DNA of 16,109 nucleotides from Bacteroidota bacterium. GTDB lineage: Bacteria > Bacteroidota > Bacteroidia > Bacteroidales > VadinHA17. The notes below the pieces were generated by a model. That model did no database searches. It saw only the letters and a program-made list of their open reading frames with translations, and was not told where the DNA came from. Where the stretch lies: assembly GCA_030613125.1 (NCBI GenBank), contig JAUWMO010000040.1, positions 1-16,109 on the forward strand, given 5' to 3'. How positions within the stretch are numbered: the first letter of the stretch is position 1; each line of letters starts with the position of its first letter. The translations under genes and the position numbers were made by a program. Shown here one piece after another: positions 1-9,141 of the stretch.

Positions 1-1
1 C

Positions 2-3000
2 GTTGAGTATGATGTAGTACCTGTAAGTGGAGGAGGATGCCTGGGAGATATGGCAACAATAACACTGACAATTGATCCGGAACCGGTATTAGATCCGAAC
101 CTTGATGCGACAGTATGTAGTGATCTTCCATCAGGTATCACATTGAACACAAATGGTATATCAGTAGCAGCAGCAAACTACAACATAATCAATATCCGTG
201 TAGCCGGCGGATTGGTAGCAGGTGGTGGAAATGCTGTACCGGGTAATGGCCAGCCGGCCAATGCAATTGCTGCAGATGTATTTACAAATACAACATCAGG
301 CTCATTAACAGTGGAATACGATATAGTACCTGTAAGCGCAGGAGGTTGCTTAGGTGATCAGGTTACGGTAACTCTGACTGTCGATCCGGAGCCGGTTCTC
401 GATCCAAACCTCGATGCAACAGTTTGCAGTGATCTTCCATCAGGTATTACTTTGAATACAGATGGGATATCAATACCCGCAGCGAATTACAATATTATAG
501 ATATTAGAGTAGCAGCAGGATTAATACCAGCAGGAGGCAATGCCGGAGTTGGTAATGGTCAGCCGGCAAATGTAATTGCAGGTGATATTTTCACCAATCC
601 AACTGCCGGATCATTAACTGTTGAATATGATATTGTACCGGTTAGTGGCGCAGGATGTTTGGGAGACCAGGTAACGATAACCCTGTTTGTAAATCCTGAA
701 CCTGTACTTGATCCGAATCTTGATAATACGGTTTGCAGTGATCAGCCGTCAGGCATTACTTTGAATACTGATGGTATATCAATTGCTGCTTTAAGTTATA
801 ATATTTTAGATATCCGGGTGTCAGCAGGTCTGGCGGCTGCCGGTGGTAATGCCATTGTAGGTAATGGTCAGCCAGCGAATGCCATTGTGGGAGACATCTT
901 TACTAATCCAACAGTTGGTCCGTTAACAGTGGAATATGATATTGTTCCAGTTGAGGCAGGTGGTTGTTTGGGTGATATGGTAACTGTAGCGCTGACTGTA
1001 GATCCGGGACCTGTACTTGATCCAAACCTCGATGCAACAGTATGCAGCGATCAGCCATCAGGAATTACATTGGATACAGACGGTACTTCTGTTGCTGCTG
1101 CAAATTATAACATTCTTGATATCCGGGTTGATGGTAGTTTGGTTGCCGCCGGAGGCAATGCAGTTGTTGGCAACGGTCAATCTGCAAATGCCATAAGTGG
1201 AGATATCTTTACAAATACAACTGCAGGTTCATTAACTGTTGAGTACGATATTGTTCCGGTAAGTGCAATTGGATGTGAGGGAAATATGGAAACAATCGTA
1301 TTAACAGTAAATCCTGAGCCTGTATTAGATCCAAATCTTGATGCAACAGTATGCAGTGATCTTCCATCAGGTATTACTTTAAATACAAATGGCACATCAG
1401 TTGCAGCTGCGACATATAATGTAAATGATATTCGGATAGCAGCAGGATTATCAGCCAGTGGTGGAAATGCTTCTACTGGCAATGGTCAACCTGCAAATGC
1501 AATCGCAGGAGATATATTTACCAATACAACAGCAGGATCATTAACTGTTGAGTATGATATAGTACCGGTAAGTGCGGCCGGATGTGAGGGTGCTGAGGTA
1601 ACTATAATACTGACAGTTGACCCTGAACCTGTTCTTGATCCAAACCTGAATTCTACAGTATGTAGTGATCAGGCTTCAGGTATTACACTTGCAACAAATG
1701 GTACCTCAATACCTGCCGATCATTATAACATTACAGATATCAGGGTTGCATTTGGCTTACAGGCAGCCGGGGGCAATGCGGTTGTTGGAAATAACCAGCC
1801 GGCCAATGCAATTGTTGGTGATATATTCACAAATACTGGTTCAAATGTTCTTACGGTTCAATATGATATAGTACCTGTGAGTGCTGTGGGCTGTGAAGGA
1901 GATATGGTTACTGTTATCCTTACAGTTAACCCGGAACCCGTTCTGGCACCAAATCTAAGCACAAGTGTATGCAGTGATCTGCCAACAGGAGTAACACTCA
2001 CTACTGATGGAGTGTCTGTTGCCGCGGCTACATATAATATCCTTGATATAAGACAGGATCCAGGTCTTCTAGCCGGAGGAGGAAATTCTTCAGCCGGTAA
2101 TGGACAACCTGCAAATGTTATAGCAAATGATGTGTTTACGAACTCAACAAATGGTTTATTGGATGTTGAATATGATATTGTACCTGTAAGTGCATCAGGA
2201 TGTGAGGGAGATATGGTGACAGTAGTAATAACCATAGAACCAGAACCTGTCCTTGATCCAAATCTGGATAATACAGTATGTAGTGATCAGTCTGCAGGTA
2301 TTACTTTTGCCACAGATGGGATATCAGTACCCGCAAGCCATTACAATATTGTTGATATCCGTATAGATGCCGGTTTAACAGCCGAAGTTACAAATGCAAC
2401 AATAGGAAATGGCAAACCTTCAGGAGCGATATTTAATGACAGGTTTAATAATGTCACTGTAAATTCTTTAACAGTTGAATATGATGTTATTCCTGTCAGT
2501 GCCGGAGGATGTGAAGGTGATCTTGTAACAATAACCTTAACATTTGATCCGGAACCTGTATTGGATCCTAACCTTGATAACACAGTATGCAGCGATCTGC
2601 CTTCAGGTATAACCTTAAATACAAATGGTACTTCTGTTGGTGCTGCAAGTTATAACATTGTTGCTATACGGAAGGCATTTAACCTGATTGCAGGAGGTGG
2701 GAATGCATCAACCGGTAATGGTCAACCGGCCAATGCCATAGTAAGTGACGTATTTACGAATAACACTGCCAGTCCTTTAACAGTTGAATATGATATAGTT
2801 CCTGTAAGTGCAATTGGTTGTGTGGGAGATCAGGTAACAGTTATCTTAACTATAGATCCTGAACCTGTTCTTGATCCGGGCCTAAACAGGTCAACATGCA
2901 GCGACCAACCTTCAGGTATACTTCTAAACACGAATGGTACTTCGGTTGGCGCCGTAACTTATAATATTATTGATATTCGCGAAGATGCAGGTTTAGTTGC

Positions 3001-6000
3001 AGCCGGTGGTAATGCCACAATTGGAAATGGCCAGCCGGCAAATGTTATTATCGGGGATATCTTTACGAATACTACTTCAGGATCATTGAATGTTGAGTAT
3101 GATATAGTTCCTGTAAGTGCAACAGGCTGTGTTGGAGATCAGGTAACAGTTACACTTTCAGTGGATCCTGAACCTGTGCTTGATCCAAATCTGGATGCTG
3201 CAACATGTAGTGATGCAGCAAGTGGAATTATCCTGGATGTTGCTGCAGGCTCAGTTAGTGCAGTTGCCTATGATATTGCACTGAATTTTAAGGATGCTGG
3301 TTTAACAGGTACTCCAACAACCGGAGCTTCACTTCCAACCAATGCCATTGCATCAGATATGTTTACAAATATAACCGGAGGGCCTTTGACAGTTATCTAT
3401 GATGTGACGCCAATAAGTGCTGATGGTTGTAGAGGCGATGTACAACAGGTAACTCTGACCGTTAATCCGGAACCCATTCTGGCTTCAAATCTTAATGCAA
3501 CCACTTGTAGTGATGTTGCAGGTAGTATTGTCTTTGATGTTGCTGCAGGCTCAGTAGCAGCAGCCAGTTATAACCTGGTGAGTATTGATGTTTCGGCTGG
3601 GTTGACTCCGGGAGCAAATAATGCAATGCCTGGAAACGGAGTGGCTGCAGATACTATTTCTGGTGATGTCTTTACAAATCTTACTGGAGGACCTTTACTT
3701 GTTATTTATGAAGTTGTTCCTGTAAGTACTGATGGTTGTGAAGGAGATTTGAAACAGATTATGCTGACTGTATATCCTGAACCAATACTAAATGCCGGCT
3801 TGGATGCTACAACCTGTAGTGATGTAGCCGGAGGAATTAATTTGTCAGTTGCAGCAGGTTCTGTTGCAGCAGCTAATTACAATATTACTGCTATCAATGT
3901 CGACCCGGGTCTGACATCCGATCCTGGGAATGCAGTTACAGGTAATGGCCTGTCATCATCTGCTATTGCAGGTGATATATTCACCAACCTGACTTCAGGT
4001 GCTCTTACCGTTGTTTATGATGTAGTTCCGGTAAGTGCGGCAGGTTGTGAAGGGGAAATGGTACAAATAACTCTGACTGTTAATCCTGAACCGGTCCTTG
4101 AACCTAATCTGGATGCAACAGTGTGCAGTGATCTGCCAACTGGTATAATTCTCGATGTCACTGGCGGATCAGTGGGAGCACTGAATTATAATCTTGTTAA
4201 TATAAACGTATCTGCAGGGTTGGTTGGTCAGGCTGGAAATGCAACAGTTGGGATAGGGAAGGCAGCTACTGTAATTTCAAACGATGTGTTTACTAATACT
4301 ACAGCAAATCCGCTGACTGTTGTTTACGGTATTGTTCCCGTCAGTGCAGATGGATGTTTGGGTGACCTGGTTCAGGTAACTCTGACTGTTGATCCTGAAC
4401 CTGTGCTTGATCCAAATCTGAATGCAACAATCTGCAGCGATGTAATTTCAGGAATTGTCCTGGATGTTACTGCAAGTTCAGTGGCAGCTGACCATTTTGA
4501 TATTACTGCAATAACTGTTGATCCGGGTCTGATTGCGGGTGCAGGAAATGCATCTGCCGGACCGGGACAAAATACGAATGCAATAGCTGGCGATATTTTT
4601 ACAAATAATACAGCAGGGCCACTAACTGTTGTATATGATATTACTCCTGTAAGCGCAGCAGGGTGTGAGGGGGATTTGGTTCAGATTACTCTTACTGTAA
4701 ATCCGGAACCTATCCTTGCTCCAGGTCTTGATGCAACAATTTGCAGTGGAAATAATACTGGAATAATATTTAGTGTTGCTGGAGGAAGTGTAATAGCTAC
4801 ATCATATAATATTATAGCTATCAATTCTGCACCGGGTTTAGTTGCTGATCCGGGGAATGCAATTATTGCAGATGGTTTAATGGCCAATGCAATTGCAACT
4901 GATAAATTTACTAATACAACAAACGGAACATTAACTGTAGTATATGATGTTGCACCTGTAAGTAATGCTGGTTGTGTAGGGGACACAGTGCAGATTACTT
5001 TGACTGTAGATCCAGAGCCTGTGCTTGATCCAAATCTTGATACACCGGTATGCAGTGGGCTTCCGGTAGGTGTGACACTGATAACAACCCCGGGAAGTAT
5101 TTCTGCTGCAAGTTATACGATCTATTCAATAAATGTTGCCGCAGGACTGATCCCGGATGCAGCAAATGCAGGCCCTGGAGCAGGGCAAGCAGACAATGCC
5201 ATTGCCTCAGATATCTTTACAAATTATACTGCAACACCTCTTGATGTTGTTTATACGGTTGTTCCGGTAAGCACTGTTGGATGTGAGGGACAAGCTGTTC
5301 AGATTACAATTACTGTTAATCCGGAACCAGTATTAAGTGCAGGCTTGAACACAACGGTTTGCAGCGATGATATTACTGGTATTATTATGGATGTATCTGC
5401 AACAAGTGTACCAGCTGCTTCCTACAATATTATTAATATTATGGTAGACCCAGGACTGATTGCCGATCCTGGCAATGCAGTTGTTGGGAACGGATTGAGC
5501 CCGATTGCGATTCAGAATGATAAATTTACAAATATTCAGGCATTCCCGTTAACTGTAGTATATGATGTTGTACCGGTAAGTATAGATGGTTGTGAAGGTG
5601 ATATGAAACAAATTATTGTAACAGTACAGCCTAAGCCAATACTAACACCTGGTTTGACTGAGACATTATGTAGTGGAATACCTGCAAATCTTGCACTGAG
5701 TGTTACAAATGGCGTTTCCGGTGTGACCTACAATTGGGATGTTCCTGTGATGACAGGTGGTATGACAGGTGGAACTGCAGGTCCTGCAGGATTTATTAAT
5801 GATATCTTTACCAACAATACAGGAAGTACACAAACTGCTACATATTATGTGGTACCTGTAAGCGGTATAGGTTGCAAAGGAGATACAGGCATTGTTATTA
5901 TCACTGTAAATCCTAATCCTTCTGCCGATATAAATGGTGGTGCCGATCCGCTCTTTGTTTGTGGTGGAGATGATCTTATCCTTGATGGTAACCCCAGTGG

Positions 6001-7729
6001 TGGTTCAGGCAATTATGTATCGCACATGTGGTCTGGCCAGGTGGGTTCTCTGGATAATATTACAATCCAGACACCTACTTTCAATAGCCCATTTACAGGA
6101 TCATATGCTCTGACATATACTGTTACTGATGACAACGGGTGTACAGGAAGCGACAATGTTACAATTAATGTGGATTCTCCGAGGGCCTTGTTCAGCATGG
6201 ACCAGAACACAGGTTGTAATTCATTCACGGTGAACTTCACAAATAATTCTGCAGGCGCTGTTAATTACACCTGGGACTTTGGAGATGGTTCACCTCAGGA
6301 AAATACAGTCAATCCAACACATACCTTTGATAACCTGACAACTGTTATCCAGTACTTTAATGTAAAACTTTTAGTCGAGTCAGTAAATAGTTGTTTTGAC
6401 AGTATTACACAGGTTGTTACTGTATATCCTGCTATTGAAGCTTCATTTACAATTACACCTGATACAATATGCCATGGAGATGCTCCTGTAATGTTAGCTG
6501 CTTTACCTGGTGGCTCTGCATATTATTGGGACTTTGGCGATGGTAATGAAGGATATGCAGGAAATATTACAACACATAGCTTTACAAACACTTCAACAAA
6601 TATTATTACGAGGACGGTAACTCTGACAACTGAATCCTTTTATAGTTGTACTGATGTAGCTACTCAGGAAATCGTGATCTATCCATCACCAGTACCGGAA
6701 TTCACACCGGTTCCGGCAACACAGACCTGGCCCAATAACCAGGTTCAGTTTACAAATTTGACAAATGCCGGAACATGGAGCTACCTGTGGGACTTTGGTG
6801 ATGGAAATACTTCAACTGACTATGAGCCTGTACATGATTACGCTGTTCCAGGTACTTATCAGGTTATTCTTGAGGTATCGAATGCAAGATGTTCAAATGC
6901 TATAAGTCATTCAGTTGAGATATTGCCAATACCACCTGTAGCTATGTTTGAAGAAGTTCCGCCTGGTTGTAGTCCTTATACAGTTCAATTTAACAATACA
7001 TCTCAGAATGCTACTTCCTATATCTGGGACTTCGGTGACGGCACAACTTCCGGAGCGGAAAATCCTGAACATACCTTCTATGTTGGAGGTACATATGCTG
7101 TGAGATTAACTGCTATAGGACCTGCCGGACAAGATCTGTATCAGCAGTTAGTCACAGTTTACCAATCGCCAACTGCTTTACTGGATGTGGCTCCTGATTT
7201 TGTATATGTGAACGATAAGGCAGTCAAGTGTTTCAATCTCTCAATGAATGCTGATTCTTACTTATGGGAGTTTGGTGATGGTGATACTTCAACAATATTT
7301 GAACCATATCATGTTTACACGGAGGAAGGTATATATGGTATCACCTTACATGCCTATACTGATGATGGTTGTGAAGATACATTTGAACTATATCCGGCAG
7401 TAACGGTAGAGCCTGCAGGAGTACTCAGATATCCAACTGGATTTAAGCCCAGTAAAGACGGACCTACCGGTGGGGCTGTTCCAGGTGATGTCAGCCTGAT
7501 CAATACTGTATTCTTTCCACCTATTCAACAGCAAATTGATAATTATCATTTGCGGATCTTTAACAGATGGGGAGAATTGCTGTTTGAAAGTTTTGACATA
7601 AACATTGGCTGGGATGGTTACTATAAAGAAAAACTTTGTAAGCAGGATGTTTATGTCTGGCAGGTTACAGGTAAGTTCAATAATGGAAGGCCATACCGTC
7701 AGGCAGGCGATATTACATTGTTGCATTAA
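2..7729 (+). CDS. Giant tandem-repeat surface protein with T9SS type B sorting domain (5' partial)
   Basis: The reading frame is open from base 2, so the start codon and signal peptide lie upstream; the first in-frame ATG (position 50) is inside a repeat and is not the start. The visible 2,575 residues comprise the end of one repeat, 19 full PKD-like repeats (80-5914), one Ig/PKD-like domain (5915-6181), five PKD domains (6182-7414) and a C-terminal sorting domain (7415-7726). Proteins of this build in Bacteroidota are exported through the outer membrane by the type IX secretion system and held on or released from the cell surface; they are often adhesins or motility-linked filaments. No enzymatic domain is visible, so a binding or structural role is inferred. 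The following PorP/SprF gene fits a dedicated export partner. Family and secretion route are confident; ligand and exact role are unknown. Confidence 0.93.
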   Translation, partial: VEYDVVPVSGGGCLGDMATITLTIDPEPVLDPNLDATVCSDLPSGITLNTNGISVAAANYNIINIRVAGGLVAGGGNAVPGNGQPANAIAADVFTNTTSGSLTVEYDIVPVSAGGCLGDQVTVTLTVDPEPVLDPNLDATVCSDLPSGITLNTDGISIPAANYNIIDIRVAAGLIPAGGNAGVGNGQPANVIAGDIFTNPTAGSLTVEYDIVPVSGAGCLGDQVTITLFVNPEPVLDPNLDNTVCSDQPSGITLNTDGISIAALSYNILDIRVSAGLAAAGGNAIVGNGQPANAIVGDIFTNPTVGPLTVEYDIVPVEAGGCLGDMVTVALTVDPGPVLDPNLDATVCSDQPSGITLDTDGTSVAAANYNILDIRVDGSLVAAGGNAVVGNGQSANAISGDIFTNTTAGSLTVEYDIVPVSAIGCEGNMETIVLTVNPEPVLDPNLDATVCSDLPSGITLNTNGTSVAAATYNVNDIRIAAGLSASGGNASTGNGQPANAIAGDIFTNTTAGSLTVEYDIVPVSAAGCEGAEVTIILTVDPEPVLDPNLNSTVCSDQASGITLATNGTSIPADHYNITDIRVAFGLQAAGGNAVVGNNQPANAIVGDIFTNTGSNVLTVQYDIVPVSAVGCEGDMVTVILTVNPEPVLAPNLSTSVCSDLPTGVTLTTDGVSVAAATYNILDIRQDPGLLAGGGNSSAGNGQPANVIANDVFTNSTNGLLDVEYDIVPVSASGCEGDMVTVVITIEPEPVLDPNLDNTVCSDQSAGITFATDGISVPASHYNIVDIRIDAGLTAEVTNATIGNGKPSGAIFNDRFNNVTVNSLTVEYDVIPVSAGGCEGDLVTITLTFDPEPVLDPNLDNTVCSDLPSGITLNTNGTSVGAASYNIVAIRKAFNLIAGGGNASTGNGQPANAIVSDVFTNNTASPLTVEYDIVPVSAIGCVGDQVTVILTIDPEPVLDPGLNRSTCSDQPSGILLNTNGTSVGAVTYNIIDIREDAGLVAAGGNATIGNGQPANVIIGDIFTNTTSGSLNVEYDIVPVSATGCVGDQVTVTLSVDPEPVLDPNLDAATCSDAASGIILDVAAGSVSAVAYDIALNFKDAGLTGTPTTGASLPTNAIASDMFTNITGGPLTVIYDVTPISADGCRGDVQQVTLTVNPEPILASNLNATTCSDVAGSIVFDVAAGSVAAASYNLVSIDVSAGLTPGANNAMPGNGVAADTISGDVFTNLTGGPLLVIYEVVPVSTDGCEGDLKQIMLTVYPEPILNAGLDATTCSDVAGGINLSVAAGSVAAANYNITAINVDPGLTSDPGNAVTGNGLSSSAIAGDIFTNLTSGALTVVYDVVPVSAAGCEGEMVQITLTVNPEPVLEPNLDATVCSDLPTGIILDVTGGSVGALNYNLVNINVSAGLVGQAGNATVGIGKAATVISNDVFTNTTANPLTVVYGIVPVSADGCLGDLVQVTLTVDPEPVLDPNLNATICSDVISGIVLDVTASSVAADHFDITAITVDPGLIAGAGNASAGPGQNTNAIAGDIFTNNTAGPLTVVYDITPVSAAGCEGDLVQITLTVNPEPILAPGLDATICSGNNTGIIFSVAGGSVIATSYNIIAINSAPGLVADPGNAIIADGLMANAIATDKFTNTTNGTLTVVYDVAPVSNAGCVGDTVQITLTVDPEPVLDPNLDTPVCSGLPVGVTLITTPGSISAASYTIYSINVAAGLIPDAANAGPGAGQADNAIASDIFTNYTATPLDVVYTVVPVSTVGCEGQAVQITITVNPEPVLSAGLNTTVCSDDITGIIMDVSATSVPAASYNIINIMVDPGLIADPGNAVVGNGLSPIAIQNDKFTNIQAFPLTVVYDVVPVSIDGCEGDMKQIIVTVQPKPILTPGLTETLCSGIPANLALSVTNGVSGVTYNWDVPVMTGGMTGGTAGPAGFINDIFTNNTGSTQTATYYVVPVSGIGCKGDTGIVIITVNPNPSADINGGADPLFVCGGDDLILDGNPSGGSGNYVSHMWSGQVGSLDNITIQTPTFNSPFTGSYALTYTVTDDNGCTGSDNVTINVDSPRALFSMDQNTGCNSFTVNFTNNSAGAVNYTWDFGDGSPQENTVNPTHTFDNLTTVIQYFNVKLLVESVNSCFDSITQVVTVYPAIEASFTITPDTICHGDAPVMLAALPGGSAYYWDFGDGNEGYAGNITTHSFTNTSTNIITRTVTLTTESFYSCTDVATQEIVIYPSPVPEFTPVPATQTWPNNQVQFTNLTNAGTWSYLWDFGDGNTSTDYEPVHDYAVPGTYQVILEVSNARCSNAISHSVEILPIPPVAMFEEVPPGCSPYTVQFNNTSQNATSYIWDFGDGTTSGAENPEHTFYVGGTYAVRLTAIGPAGQDLYQQLVTVYQSPTALLDVAPDFVYVNDKAVKCFNLSMNADSYLWEFGDGDTSTIFEPYHVYTEEGIYGITLHAYTDDGCEDTFELYPAVTVEPAGVLRYPTGFKPSKDGPTGGAVPGDVSLINTVFFPPIQQQIDNYHLRIFNRWGELLFESFDINIGWDGYYKEKLCKQDVYVWQVTGKFNNGRPYRQAGDITLLH
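80..5914 (+). repeat. 19 tandem PKD-like repeats (~309 bp / 103 aa each)
   Basis: Units begin at 80, 389, 698, 1007, 1316, 1625, 1934, 2243, 2552, 2861, 3170, 3470, 3779, 4088, 4397, 4706, 5015, 5324 and 5633, and bases 2-79 are the tail of an earlier unit. Each opens with a form of EPVLDPNLDATVCSD, carries a central YNI segment and a (D/E)xFTN segment, and ends in YDIVPVSxxGCxGD followed by a beta-strand ending in a proline. Seventeen units are exactly 103 residues; unit 11 has 100 and the last has 94 and is more divergent. Every unit has two cysteines, at unit positions 13 and 90 in the 103-residue units, which could form one disulfide per domain. The pattern resembles the PKD-like domain repeats of Bacteroidota surface proteins. 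Units 1-10 and 11-18 form two subfamilies. Confidence 0.93.
5915..7414 (+). other. Domain block: one Ig/PKD-like domain and five PKD domains
   Basis: This is the stalk between the repeat array and the sorting domain. The first domain (5915-6181) has beta-sandwich character and a TVTDDNGC segment but no WDFGDG motif. The five PKD domains lie at about 6182-6430, 6431-6685, 6686-6928, 6929-7165 and 7166-7414. The first four carry WDFGDG and the fifth WEFGDG, the hallmark turn of the PKD fold. Several have a cysteine pair (6182-6430, 6431-6685, 7166-7414), while the third and fourth have only one cysteine each. PKD domains are extracellular spacers or protein-binding modules. Confidence 0.92.
7415..7726 (+). 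other. T9SS type B (gliding-motility-associated) C-terminal sorting domain
   Basis: The last 104 residues contain the signature IFNRWGELLFES, then GWDGYY, then LCKQDVYVW, and end in AGDITLLH. This matches the type B C-terminal domain recognised by the type IX secretion machinery. The N-terminal part (YPTGFKPSKDGPTGG) differs from the common FTPNGDGxND form and belongs to a longer variant seen in PKD-rich Bacteroidia proteins. Type B domains generally need a PorP/SprF family partner, and one is encoded next door at 7978. Confidence 0.9.
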
Positions 7730-7742
7730 ACTATTTAGTTAC

Positions 7743-7790
7743 AAGCAAATGATCTCCGGTTTATTCGGAGATCATTTGTTTCTTATTTCA
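7743..7790 (+). terminator. Rho-independent terminator after the giant surface-protein gene
   Basis: A perfect 13-bp inverted repeat (7746-7758 with 7766-7778, CAAATGATCTCCG and its complement) flanks a 7-base loop. One G-T wobble and two A-T pairs lengthen the stem to 16 bp (7743-7781). A T-rich stretch follows, and the stem starts 13 bases after the stop codon. It should end the giant transcript before the PorP/SprF gene. Confidence 0.85.
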
Positions 7791-7942
7791 CTTTTCAAAT
7801 TAATGATCGACAGAATATTAAAAGCACTTGTGTTAAAAAAAACAGAGTTTTCCTAAACCTAGAATAAAAAAAAACGTATTTAGAGTAATAGTGATATTCA
7901 TATTTAGTTATATTAGTACTTTAAACAGGTATTTAAGCGAAA

Positions 7943-7950
7943 TAATTTTG
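7943..7950 (+). promoter_or_regulatory. Possible -7 element for the PorP/SprF gene
   Basis: TAATTTTG matches the Bacteroidota -7 consensus TAnnTTTG and lies 27 bases before the ATG at 7978, which would give a leader of about 20 bases. No convincing TTG -33 element is seen at 17-23 bases upstream, so this is tentative. The rest of the spacer (7791-7977) is AT-rich and shows nothing else. Confidence 0.28.
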
Positions 7951-7977
7951 GGATACAGGCTCGGATTTGGAAGAACA

Positions 7978-8967
7978 ATGCCCCTGAATAAGTATACTAT
8001 ATTATTTGTTCTTATGTTTCTTCCTATATTGTGTTCATATTCACAGGATCCGCGATTTTCTCAGTTTTATGCTAACCCTTTATATCTGGCACCCTCATTT
8101 GCCGGTGCAACTGAAGAATACCGTATTGCTGTAAATTACCGCAACCAATGGCCGGCAATACCAAATGCATTCCAAACATATAGTTTTTCTTTTGACCATT
8201 TTTTTGCCAATTTCAATTCAGGTGTGGGAATTTTGGTAATGCACGACCGGGCAGGATCAGGTAATTTAAGTAAGACCAATATAGGGATACAATATTCATA
8301 TAATATAAAAGTGAATAAATATATCTTTATAAGACCCGGACTTCATATGTATTATACTCAGATGGGATTGGATTTTTGGAAGTTGAGGTTTAGTGATGGA
8401 ATGTCAATTAGTGGTGATACTCCAACTACTGAACAACCTCCCTTTGAAAATGTGAAAGATATTGATGCTGGAGTTTCTATCCTGGGATATACAGATAGAA
8501 TATGGATTGGTACAACAGTTGATCATTTGTTGAGGCCAAAGGAATCTTTTTATGACGAGATAAGCAGAGTACCAATAAAAGTTTCCGTGTTTGGAGGTCT
8601 GCAAATTATAAAAAAAGGACGATTATTGAAACCATTAGAGGAAAGTCTCTCTGTTGCATTTCATTTTGAAGTACAGGATAAATTTACGCAGCTTGACCTT
8701 GGACTCTATTGGTTTAAAAGTCCACTGGTTTTCGGATTCTGGTACAGAGGACTTCCAGGAATTCAGGATGGTTTCGACAGGGATGCAATTGTTCTGCTTG
8801 TTGGTTACAAAACTAAACAAATACATATTGGTTATAGTTACGATTTTACAATTTCAAGACTGGTTGGTGCAACCGGTGGTTCACATGAGGTGTCCATGGT
8901 TTACGAATTTAAATCCAATAAGAAAAAGAAAAGAAAAATTCATGCACTCCCTTGCCCTGAATTTTAA
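7978..8967 (+). CDS. PorP/SprF family type IX secretion membrane protein
   Basis: The predicted 329-residue protein starts with a signal peptide (hydrophobic core around residues 7-20, ending near CSYSQ), and the mature protein opens with DPRFSQFYANPLYLAPSFAG, the typical start of PorP/SprF family outer-membrane proteins. The remainder is rich in alternating beta-strand segments with aromatic residues, as expected for a beta-barrel, and the length is normal for the family. Members bind type B sorting domains and are needed for export or surface attachment of their partner; SprF serves the adhesin SprB in Flavobacterium. The frame stays open upstream to 7891, but the ATG at 7978 is preferred because only it puts the signal peptide at the N-terminus. 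It follows the giant type B protein gene across a strong terminator, so the two are a likely functional pair with separate transcripts. Confidence 0.9.
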   Translation: MPLNKYTILFVLMFLPILCSYSQDPRFSQFYANPLYLAPSFAGATEEYRIAVNYRNQWPAIPNAFQTYSFSFDHFFANFNSGVGILVMHDRAGSGNLSKTNIGIQYSYNIKVNKYIFIRPGLHMYYTQMGLDFWKLRFSDGMSISGDTPTTEQPPFENVKDIDAGVSILGYTDRIWIGTTVDHLLRPKESFYDEISRVPIKVSVFGGLQIIKKGRLLKPLEESLSVAFHFEVQDKFTQLDLGLYWFKSPLVFGFWYRGLPGIQDGFDRDAIVLLVGYKTKQIHIGYSYDFTISRLVGATGGSHEVSMVYEFKSNKKKKRKIHALPCPEF

Positions 8968-9141
8968 TTATAATCACTCATTTCTCTTTCATTTCTTTCC
9001 AATATTTGTTTAAGTATATTTATAGCCTGGTACTGATGGTGTGCTTTTTTATTTTAATTTAGTAGCAGAATTCCTTTACGGCGGGTAAGATATATAGGTG
9101 AAATAATAAGATTAACAATGTAAAAATTCAAAAAATGTCTT

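Noticed and set aside
1177..5244. Several minus- and plus-strand open frames within the repeat region (for example 1177-1482, 1858-2235 and 4681-4986 minus; 1665-1871 and 5050-5244 plus)
   Set aside because: They recur at equivalent places in repeats and are shadows of the giant coding frame; none has an independent domain.
80..5914. Regular ~309-base repeats as a CRISPR or satellite array
   Set aside because: The period matches one protein domain, the frame is open throughout, and changes are mostly silent, so this is a coding repeat.
7388..7856. Open frames at 7388-7726 (minus) and 7605-7856 (plus) around the end of the giant gene
   Set aside because: They overlap the well-supported sorting domain, and the plus frame runs through the terminator hairpin; no recognisable protein.
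7891..7977. Upstream extension of the PorP/SprF gene to an ATG at 7891
   Set aside because: It would put 29 residues ahead of a normal signal peptide, and the possible -7 element at 7943 lies inside it.
8654..9013. 119-codon plus-strand frame overlapping the end of the PorP/SprF gene
   Set aside because: It is a shifted frame of a clear family member and has no conserved features.
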